Below, piece after piece: positions 57,311 to 64,000 of a stretch of 64,000 bases of DNA; within the stretch, counting starts at the first letter, position 1, and every line of letters begins with the position of its first letter. Location of the stretch: positions 19,404 to 83,403 of the forward strand of contig BBFS01000008.1 of assembly GCA_001313365.1 (NCBI GenBank). The letters are read 5' to 3'. The notes under the pieces were generated by a model. The model saw nothing but the letters and a program-made list of their open reading frames with translations, was not told the origin of the DNA and searched no databases. The translations under genes were made by a program, and so were the position numbers. The DNA comes from Paenarthrobacter nitroguajacolicus JCM 14115. Its GTDB lineage: Bacteria; Actinomycetota; Actinomycetes; Actinomycetales; Micrococcaceae.

Positions 57311-58767
57311 TCAGTTGTCGGTGCGCTGACGTATCTCAAGTTCGGTGACGGTGGCGGTTCCTTCGCCGGCGAAGACGCCGATCCTCCCTGCCGTCAGGTC
57401 GTAAATCCTGGTGCTGAGCGCAACCTGACGGTCGACGACGGCGACGCAAATGTCGCCGTCGACGATGACCTCAAGGGTGTGCTCGCCAGGGGGGTGAGGT
57501 CGCAGGGCCGCTCGAGTTCGATGTCGAAGGGGGGGACGTCGCCCGAGACATGCCACTGTGCGTCCCCCGTGATGGTGCGCGGCCAGCGGTCGAAGACAAG
57601 CCGCCCGCGTTTGGGTTCCAATCGCAGCACGTAGGACCGGTCGCCGTCGTCGCTTGATCGCAGCAGCAGCCCGCACTCGGTGGTGTTGGCGGCGATGTCA
57701 ATGACAGCTTTGGCGTAAAACTGCTGGGGGCATTTCCTCGTCGGAGACCATAGCGGTGTAACCGTCCGGCACGTGGAGCAAAGCCGGCAAGGAACCCGCA
57801 AGGGACACGGGGGACGTCGTCCCAGAAGCTCTCCACGAGTTCATCTGCGAACGAAAAACCCAGTGTCCCGTCGGGGGGGTTTTGGAGGGCTTCCAGCACG
57901 GACATTGTTCCGGCCCACTGCCATGGACCCTGATCTGCGTTGCCTTCCTTACTGGCAATCCATCCGAAGAAAAAGCGACGTCCGTCCCGCTCTGCGGTTT
58001 TTGACGCATAGAAGGCGCGGCCGTCGATGCTGTCCAGCGCGGGCACGGTCCACGGCCCGTCGGGGCTTTTGGACATGCGGTACCGGGTGGTGAACGATTC
58101 CGAGAATTCGGAGTACACCATGTACCACCAGTCTCCCCCCCAAGAGAAGACGTCCGGGCATTCGTGCGTGATGTACCGGCGCGGATCCCAGAACGGTTCA
58201 GTGTGCTGCCAGGTCATCAGTCCGTGGACACACACTGCGCGATGACGCCGCGGCGCCGTTCCGGCCCTGTTGAGTGCCTTGCCGCGAGAAGCATCCGCCA
58301 CTGGTTCTTGCTGTCATCCCAAAACACAAAGGGATCACGCCAATCACCGGACTCGTAGCCGTCCGGAGCGCCGAAGGTGAGCTCGGGGGGGTGTTTTTGC
58401 CAGGTTTCCATACCGTCAGAGCTCGTGGCGTGCATGACCAATTGAAGGGGGGCACGCCGTCCGGGCCGAGATTGCGGGGGGGGTTCTGGCCGGTGTAGAA
58501 CAGGTGGTGGACGCCGGACCCGTCCGTGATGATGCTGCCCGTGTAGGCGTTGAAGTCCAGGTCGGTTTCGCTGCCGTGGTGCAACGAAACGCCATGGTCC
58601 TCAAACTGGGTGAGGTCTTTTGTGGTGACCAGATTCCATGAGGTGCCGGGTTTCGGGTCTGAGCGGTCTTCGTGAAGGTAGAAGAGCCGGAACTCCCCGT
58701 CCTTCTCGAAGGGGATGAGGTCCCCCAACCCATCCGTCGGAGGCTGGAAAAAGACTGAGCGTTTCAT
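57311..58767 (-). CDS. Intracellular GH32-like fructosidase with variant nucleophile segment (frame breaks)
   Basis: Five-bladed beta-propeller glycosidase (clan GH-J), no signal peptide, so it acts on imported sugars. MKRSVFFQPPTDGLGDLIPF with FEKDGEFRLFYLHEDRSDP: the usual WMNDPN is replaced by GDLIPF, the Asp probably being the nucleophile. Later: ITDGSGVHHLFYTGQNPP; SGDWRDPFVFWDDSKNQWRM (the RDP motif, other frame); THECPDVFSWGGDWWYMVYS (the EC motif with acid/base Glu); DGRRFFFGWIASKEGNADQG, WQWAGTMSVLEAL; and a C-terminal beta-sandwich ending ATVTELEIRQRTDN. About 485 residues and several breaks. The start is ambiguous: an upstream frame reading MDISADETLS may be the true N terminus. 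Confidence 0.85.
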
Positions 58768-58784
58768 CTGCGCTGATGTCCATT

Positions 58785-58888
58785 CTGCTAAAGCGTTTGA
58801 TCACTGAAAGCTAGCGTGTAATTTCAGACTGTTCAAGCGTTTTAGCAAAATTCATTCCTAATATTTTTGCTCTTGCTAAAACGCTTGA
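58785..58888. promoter_or_regulatory. Three LacI-type operators in the divergent fructan promoter
   Basis: TCAAGCGTTTTAGCAA (58833-58848) and its exact reverse complement TTGCTAAAACGCTTGA (58873-58888) lie 40 bp apart. A third, weaker copy CTGCTAAAGCGTTTGA is at 58785-58800. The GCTAAAACGCTT core fits LacI-family sites. The AT-rich stretch between them (TTCATTCCTAATATTTTTGC) suits promoters for both directions. Confidence 0.8.
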
Positions 58889-58996
58889 CCGTCGCCAGGC
58901 GGTGCAGCTAGGGTCCTGCATAGCTTTGGCTTCCCCCCCACCGCATGAATGGCCCTTCGGCGCGCTGTTGCGCCGAACCTTGAGAGGAACGAATCA

Positions 58997-60556
58997 ATGA
59001 CGTACGAAATCTCTCGTCGCACTGCACTGCAGGGCGCAGGCGCTGGCGCCTTCGCCTTGTTCTTGAGCAACGCCGCCCCCCGCAGCCGCAGACGCCCCCG
59101 GCGTCACTTCGGGCCGTCTACCACATGACTCCACCTTCGGGCTGGCTGTGTGACCCGCAACGTCCCGTCCACACCAATGGCGCCTACCAGCTCTACTATC
59201 TCCACTCCGGCCAGAACAACGGCCCGGGCGGATGGGACCACGCAACTACGGGCGACGGCGTGGCCTTCACACACCACGGTGTGGTGATGCCCTTGCAGCC
59301 CGATTTCCCGGTGTGGTCGGGATCGGCGGTGGTGGACACCGCGAACACCGCTGGTTTCGGTGCCGGTGCGGTAGTCGCACTGGCCACTCAGCCAACTGGC
59401 GGCATTCGAAAGTTCCAGGAGCAATATCTCTACTGGTCAACCGACGGCGGCTACACGTTCTCCGCCCTCCCGGACCCGGTAATCGTGAACACTGACGGAC
59501 GAACCGCCACCACCCAAGCTGAGATTGAGAACGCACAGTGTTCCGTGACCCGAAGATCCACTGGGACGGAGTGCGCAATGAGTGGGTGTGCGTGATCGGA
59601 CGGGCGCGGTACGCAGCGTTCTACACCTCAGCAAACCTGCGGGACTGGAACTGGAAATCCAACTTCGACTACCCGAACCACGCCCTGGGCGGTATTGAAT
59701 GTCCGGATCTGTTTGAGATGACCGCCGACGACGGCACCCGGCATTGGGTGTTCGGCGCGAGCATGGATGCCTACAGCGTCGATCTGCCGATGACCTTTGC
59801 CTATTGGATGGGTGCTTGGAACGGCACGGCATTCGTTGCTGATGACCTCACGCCGCAATGGCTGGATTGGGGATGGGACTGGTACGCCGCCGTCACGTGG
59901 CCTCCGTCGGGCCCCGAAACTAAGCGCCTGGCAATCGCTTGGATGAACAACTGGAAGTACGCCGCCCGTGACGTACCCACAGATGCCTCCGACGGCTACA
60001 ACGGGCAGAACTCAATCACGCGGGAACTGCGCCTGGAACGCCAATCGGGAGGTTGGTACAGCTTGCTCAGCTCTCCGGTTGGCGCGCTGCAAGGTCACGT
60101 CACTGCCACCACGGCCCTGCCCGACCGTACGGTTAACGGCAGCGTGGTACTGCCATGGAGCGGGCGTGCTTATGAGCTTGAGCTCCACATTTCCTGGAAT
60201 CTGGCAACGAACGTTGGCGTATCTGTTGGCCGTTCCCCCCCGGACGGTTCCCGTCATACCAATATCGGCAAGTACGGCGACGAGTTATACGTCGACCGTG
60301 CGCTTCAGACCAAAGTGGGTACACACTGATGCCCTACGTTCGGGCCGCAGCGCCCATCGATGCCAATGCGCGGTCAGTCCATCTGCGCATCTTCGTGGAC
60401 ACGCAGAGCGTTGAGGTATTTGTGAACTCGGGACACACCGTGATTTCACAGCAGGTTCACTTCGCAGACGGCGACACAGGGCTTTCACTGTATGCGGACG
60501 GTGGCCCGGCGGACTTCACCGGAATCACCATCCGGGAGTTTGGCAATCCGCTGTAG
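58997..60556 (+). CDS. Secreted GH32 beta-fructosidase, levanase/fructanase type (frame breaks)
   Basis: Hydrolyses fructans outside the cell. Start MTYEISRRTALQGAGAGAFA at 58997: a Tat signal (SRRTALQG) followed by ALFLSNAAP. After a break near 59080: YHMTPPSGWLCDPQRPVHTN (GH32 nucleophile block, WMNDPN replaced by WLCDPQ), LYYLHSGQNNGPGGWDHATT, HHGVVMPLQPDFPVWSGSAV. Then FRDPKIHWDGVRNEWVCVIG (RDP) and LGGIECPDLFEMT (EC, acid/base Glu). WGWDWYAAVTWPPSGPETKR, LAIAWMNNWKYAARDVPTDA, a C-terminal beta-sandwich RSVHLRIFVDTQSVEVFVNS and the end TIREFGNPL. Breaks near 59540 and 60325. About 517 residues. Divergent from the importer operon and sharing its operators. Confidence 0.9.
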
Positions 60557-60570
60557 ACGGGCTGTAGTGT

Positions 60571-60604
60571 GCGGCCCCTGGGCTAAGCGCCGTGGGGGGG
60601 CCGC
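60571..60604 (+). terminator. Hairpin after the secreted GH32 gene
   Basis: GCGGCCCC (60571-60578) pairs with GGGGCCGC at 60597-60604, 15 nt after the stop. The 3' arm includes an inflated 7-G run. No T tract. Confidence 0.45.
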
Positions 60605-60632
60605 GCATGGGCATGGTGACCCGAGCGGACCT

Positions 60633-60817
60633 TCAGTGAGGAAGGTCGAAAGCGGTGGACGGCGCGCGGCTCACGTCGAGGCTGGCGGGGGTGGCGTGCT
60701 CTGGCTTGTGCTCCTCCTCGGCGCGCGACGAGGGAAGCAGGGCCAAGGGGAGGATGGTGCTCCGAGCCAGACAACCACGCCGATAAGCACTAGAAGGATG
60801 GCTGAAGTGGGCTCCAT
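60633..60817 (-). CDS. Small single-TM protein (frame break)
   Basis: ATG 60817: MEPTSAILLVLIGVVVWLGA is a hydrophobic N-terminal helix. After one lost base it continues ILPLALLPSSRAEEEHKPEH and ATPASLDVSRAPSTAFDLPH. About 61 residues with an acidic/polar cytoplasmic or periplasmic tail. No ribosome-binding site of note and no family recognised. Confidence 0.45.
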
Positions 60818-60920
60818 GGACTAAGCATAGGCACAACTGCCACCGTTTATAAGTACCCTGACGACCCTTGCGGCCGGGCAGCGTCCTTGACAACTCCAGC
60901 GGTGCCACGACACTGATTCC

Positions 60921-61542
60921 ATGTACAGGAACAGCCGCGTATCAGCAGTTTTCCATGTCCCTTGATGGATTCATCGCCCGTGAGGATGACGGCGTCGGCC
61001 CCTTATTCGACTGGTACGAGGCCGGATCCGGGGGGAAACCTGGATGCCAGGCCACCCTGTGCCGTTTCATCTCAGTGAAGCCGACGCCGACTACTGGAAG
61101 TCACTTCCGCGGGAGGGAGCGTTCATCTCCGGCAGGCGGATCTTCGACGTGGCAAAGGGGTGGGGCGGTCACCCGCCCAATGAGTCACCAACCGTTGTCC
61201 TGACGCACCGCGAACCCCCCGGCGGACTGGCCACCTGTCCGGCGGGATGGCAAGCCCGCGCCGTTTGAATTCGTAGGGGACCTGGACACGGCCCTGGAGC
61301 GTGCCGCCCACCTGGCGGCTGGTAAGGAGATTGGCGTTGCCGGCGCGGACGTGGTGCAGCAGTGCTTGCGCCGTGGTGTCATGGACGAACTCCGTGTTGA
61401 CCTGGTGCCGGTTCTGCTCGGAAGCGGAATCCGTTGGTTCGGAGATTTGGCAACGGACGTCATGCTCGACGATCCCGTGATCGTTTCCGGGACCCGCGTC
61501 ACCCATCTTGTCTATCAGGTACGCTCCGCGGCCTCGCGCTGA
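60921..61542 (+). CDS. Dihydrofolate-reductase-family protein (RibD C-terminal type; frame breaks)
   Basis: NADPH-binding reductase fold of the YyaP/YwjB or RibD-C group. The start is damaged: ATG 60921 leads, after a repair, to AAYQQFSMSLDGFIAREDDG, the family SLDGFIA. VGPLFDWYEAGSGG; then SEADADYWKSLPREGAFISG and RRIFDVAK (GRRTF-like), GWGGHPPNESPTVVLTHREP. In another frame: FEFVGDLDTALERAAHLAAG, KEIGVAGADVVQQCLRRGVM, DELRVDLVPVLLGSGIRWFG, and the end VYQVRSAASR. About 205 residues. Probably a stand-alone deaminase-reductase-like enzyme of unknown substrate. Confidence 0.83.
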
Positions 61543-61668
61543 CGTCACGAATGCGAGGTTATCCACAACCGGAGAAACAGCGTACGACGGCGGGTGCCCG
61601 CCCGCGCTAGGCTGGTCACCTCGCTGATGCAAGTGGCCGCAGGAACCACAACGCGGAGCCACACCTTA

Positions 61669-63337
61669 ATGTCCGATGACCTTGCCTTGACCGCTCTGGC
61701 GGCCTCTTCCTTTTCTTTGCCCGAGCTGCGCGACGGCCAACTCGCCGGCATGACCGCGCTGGTAGAGGGGGCGTGATGTCCTGGCTGTCATGCCCACCGG
61801 CTATGGAAAGTCTGCTACCTATCAAGTCGCAGCGCTGCACCTTTACAACCAAACGGCCGCCGCCGTCGTCGTTTCTCCCCTCATTGCCCTACAGGAAGAC
61901 CAGCTGGACAGGTTGACGGATAACTTGGGCGAGGGCGCCGCCGTCGCCATCAATTCATCCCGAAGCGATTCAGAGGTGGAGGAAGCCTGGCAGGCAGCCG
62001 AGGCCGGCAAAGCAACCTTTCTGTTCCTTGCCCCCGAGCAATTGGCCAAGCAGGAGACCGTGGAGCGGATCGCTAAGCTGGACATCACCATGTTCGTGGT
62101 GGACGAGGCACATTGCGTCTCCTCCTGGGGCCACGACTTCCGGCCGGACTACCTCGAACTGGGCAATGTCCGCGAACGCTTGGGCAAGCCGCCGGTCATA
62201 GCCCTCACCGCAACGGCGTCCGCACCAGTGCGTGACGAAATCGTGAAGAGACTCGGCATGACAGAGCCGCTGGTCCTGGTTCGAGGGTTCGACCGCCCCC
62301 CCAACATCAGCCTCGACGTTGTCCGGCACCAGGAGGACAAGGGCAAGCGACAAGCCGTAGTGGAACAGGTCGTAGCGCTTGCCAAGGCGGAGGGCCTGGG
62401 GGCTGTTGTATGCCGCCACCCGCAAGGACACGGGGAAATACGCGGCCAAGCTGGTAGAGCACGGTCTCCGTGCCGAGGCGTATCACGCAGGCCGCACGGA
62501 CTCCGACCGGGAGAGTATCCATGAGCAATTCCTGGATGATGAACTGGACGTCGTGGTGGCTACCACTGCCTTTGGCATGGGAATCGACAAACCCAATGTC
62601 CGGTTCGTGGTGCACGCCGACATTCCGGAGTCCCTGGACTCTTACTACCAGGAAATCGGCCGCGCGGGCCGCGATGGTGAACAGGCTTCCGCGATACTGC
62701 ACTACCGTGCCGAGGACCTCGGGCTGCGCAAGTTCTTCGCCACCCACTCCCCGGACGCGGAGGCGCTCATGACCGTGCTGAAAGTCATCAAGAATGCCGG
62801 TGCGCCTGCTCCGAAGACCGCCTTGGTGGAGCTCACCGGTTTCCCTGCCCGCCGTGTCACGGCACTGGTGAACCAGTTGGAGGAAGCCGGCGCCGTGAGG
62901 ACCGGTAAGCGCGGCACCCGCCTCAGCTCCAAAGCCAAGCTGAGCACATTAGTGGACCGAGCCGTCGAACTGGCTGAGGCGCGGCAACGCGTGGACCAGT
63001 CGCGGCTCACCATGATGCGAGGCTTTGCGGAGACGGATGCCTGCCGTCGTCAGTTCCTGCTGGGCTACTTTGGGGAGAACCTGCCGGAGCCCTGCGGCAA
63101 CTGCGATGCCTGCGCTGAAATTCACGACGACGCCGGGCCGGGTTCCGCCGGGCACCCCCCCACCTCAGACGCAGAGAACCTGTTTCCGTTGCAGTCCACT
63201 GTGATCCACAAAGAATGGGGTCCGGGCCTGGTGATGCGGCACGAGGACGATGTCATGACTGTTCTGTTCGAACAGGAGGCTACAAGACCCTGTCGCGCAC
63301 CGCCGTCGTCGAGCATGAATTGCTGAAGCCTGCCTAG
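61669..63337 (+). CDS. recQ: RecQ-family ATP-dependent DNA helicase (frame breaks)
   Basis: 3'-5' SF2 helicase. ATG 61669 (MSDDLALTALAASSFSLPEL, then RDGQLAGMTALVEG, the RecQ zero/Q motif). Motif I VMPTGYGKSATYQV, Ia VVVSPLIALQEDQ, II MFVVDEAHCVSSWGHDFRP (DEAH), III ALTATA. After a break near 62400: GLLYAATRKDTGKYAAKLVE, IV AEAYHAGRTDSDRE, V VVATTAFGMGIDKPNVRFVV, VI DSYYQEIGRAGRDGE. Zn-binding CRRQFLLGYFGENLPEPCGN with CDAC, then a WHTH-like end EWGPGLVMRHEDDVM and, in another frame, VVEHELLKPA. About 555 residues; the HRDC domain is replaced by a short tail, as in many actinobacterial RecQ-like proteins. Confidence 0.93.
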
Positions 63338-63843
63338 GTGCGGGCCGGATGAACTCCGGACTTGCCACGAAAGATCATCACCATCAGCATGCCGGTCAAC
63401 GCCGTCCCGCTCACGAGATACAGCAGCCTGCCCCCCCAAGGAGAGTAGTCGCCGCCGGATATGAAAAAAGCGTCTGCCAGGGCCATTCCGGCGGAGAAGG
63501 ACGCGAAGAAATACATAGGAGCGCCAAGCACCAAGATCAAGAGCTGGAGAATCACAACGGTTCTCATCCGTGAAATAACGCGTCTCGCAGTCAGCAGAAC
63601 CACAACGGCACCAAGAACCGTTCCAATGCTTGACCACGTCAACACCGCGGCCAACGAAATTGATTCGTTGTGCCGGGCCAGGCCCTCATGTATATCGTCC
63701 AGGGTGGCACCCGGAACAGCGGCGAGAGGATTCCACACGAGGATCTGCAACGCCGCGAAAAGAGCGAACGCCGCCAACCCAAGCAGCCCAACAATGCTGA
63801 CTATCACCCGCGATGATTGAGTGCTGCTTCCCATGATCCCCAT
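63334..63843 (-). CDS. Four-helix membrane protein of unknown function
   Basis: Intact 169-residue ORF, MGIMGSSTQSSRVIVSIVGL. TM segments: LLGLAAFALFAALQILVWNP, ISLAAVLTWSSIGTVLGAVV, VVILQLLILVLGAPMYFFAS and LLYLVSGTALTGMLMVMIFR, ending SGVHPART. The extracellular or loop part ATLDDIHEGLARHNESI is hydrophilic. No family recognised. Its stop overlaps the recQ stop by 4 bp (convergent). Confidence 0.75.
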   Translation of the reverse strand: MGIMGSSTQSSRVIVSIVGLLGLAAFALFAALQILVWNPLAAVPGATLDDIHEGLARHNESISLAAVLTWSSIGTVLGAVVVLLTARRVISRMRTVVILQLLILVLGAPMYFFASFSAGMALADAFFISGGDYSPWGGRLLYLVSGTALTGMLMVMIFRGKSGVHPART

Positions 63844-63862
63844 GCAGGCAGCCTAGGGGGAA

Positions 63863-64000
63863 TCAGGTATTGAGCTCCAGCATGAGGCTGGCAGTTCGTC
63901 CGCGAGTTCCCGGGCAAGGAACCCCCAGGGGCCCGAGCTTGCTGGCCAGACGGTCTGCGGCTGCCGCGTGGAGATGGGTGCCCCCAGCACGCGGCTTGGG
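63863..64000 (-). CDS. C terminus of a possible NAD(P)HX dehydratase (5' part outside window)
   Basis: The minus-strand frame open from the window edge reads GGTHLHAAAADRLASKLGP, then garbled text and, after repair, ARELADELP, ending SLMLELNT at TGA 63863. The VxLHxxAA..LA and ASELxxxLP pattern matches the C-terminal end of ADP-dependent NAD(P)H-hydrate dehydratases (YjeF C-terminal domain). Only about 45 residues are visible, so this is tentative. Confidence 0.4.
   Translation of the reverse strand, partial: PKPRAGGTHLHAAAADRLASKLGPLGVPCPGTRGRTASLMLELNT

Noticed and set aside
2058..63337. Programmed ribosomal frameshifting in the many split genes
   Set aside because: Breaks occur at unrelated sequences, several per gene, without slippery heptamers plus a downstream structure. 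Some cancel out within 50 bp.
1..64000. Very many G or C runs of 6-8 as possible G-quadruplexes or phase-variable tracts
   Set aside because: They fall inside conserved housekeeping motifs across unrelated genes and add or shift codons there. A systematic sequence artefact explains them better than phase variation of dozens of genes.
1..64000. CRISPR array, insertion sequence, prophage or rRNA genes
   Set aside because: No regularly spaced repeats, transposase motifs with inverted ends, phage structural genes or rRNA sequences were seen on either strand.

Overview
The window is GC-rich actinobacterial chromosome. The best fit is the Micrococcaceae (Arthrobacter, Paenarthrobacter or Pseudarthrobacter type), judged from family-level similarity of the products: a DUF4032 kinase-like protein, an OtsA/OtsB trehalose pair, a MalK/MsmX-type ATPase, ABC sugar importers with LacI regulators, and a PucR/MHS pair. 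No 16S rRNA or universal marker is present, so the genus is an inference. Reading quality matters throughout. Most longer genes are broken by single-base losses in short homopolymers. Many G/C runs of 4-5 appear inflated to 7-8, which often adds one Pro or Gly inside a conserved motif. I therefore reconstructed genes across frames by protein-family continuity and treat most breaks as probable sequence or assembly error. Gene ends are reliable where a stop is quoted; internal frames are not.  Layout: 1-4.3 kb, a peptide ABC transporter fragment (solute-binding protein and DppC permease, minus strand), divergent from an amidohydrolase and a GntR/FCD regulator (plus). 4.3-11 kb (minus), DUF4032 protein, GH20 hexosaminidase, sugar-ABC ATPase, otsB and otsA. 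11-16 kb, a membrane-anchored DsbA-like thioredoxin, tRNA-Thr(TGT) with a terminator, then a ragged accessory stretch (GNAT, small proteins, gene remnants, a large anchored protein of unknown function). 16-27 kb (minus), a tightly packed type II fatty-acid/polyketide-like operon: unknown protein, ABC ATPase and permease, malonyl transferase, ketoreductase, ACP, dehydratase, GNAT, large unknown protein, GcvT-fold protein, a ketosynthase fused to a catalytically dead ketosynthase (KS-CLF), and a phosphopantetheinyl transferase. This is the most interesting system in the window. 27-31 kb, MHS-family symporter and PucR regulator, with nucleoside phosphorylase PpnP divergent. 31.5-36 kb, paired SMR exporters, a MocR regulator, a DapA-family aldolase and an MFS transporter. 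36-46.6 kb, an amino-acid region: Cys/Met-type PLP enzyme, B3/4-domain protein, XRE-cupin regulator, LysR, Lrp/AsnC, an aspA-ALDH-hom operon that reads as a homoserine-to-fumarate route, a RhtA-like exporter, a truncated B3/4 paralogue and an ArgP-like regulator. A 15-bp palindrome, TGCACTnnnAGTGCA, sits at two of these promoters. 46.7-49.4 kb, a polar amino-acid ABC importer. 49.8-52.8 kb, HD-domain protein, GlxA-type regulator, DUF2306 and DedA membrane proteins. 52.9-60.6 kb, a fructan-utilisation locus: LacI, sugar ABC importer, intracellular GH32-like enzyme and divergent Tat-exported GH32, around LacI-type operators. 60.6-64 kb, small membrane protein, DHFR-family reductase, RecQ, an unknown membrane protein and the 3' end of a possible NAD(P)HX dehydratase.  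How the parts relate: the two carbohydrate loci (GH20 next to a shared-type ATPase; fructan locus) handle sugar uptake and hydrolysis. The 36-46 kb block handles Met/homoserine/Asp-family amino acids with matching regulators and an exporter. The 16-27 kb operon should make and probably export a polyunsaturated or polyketide acyl product. No rRNA, CRISPR array, intact IS element or prophage was seen.
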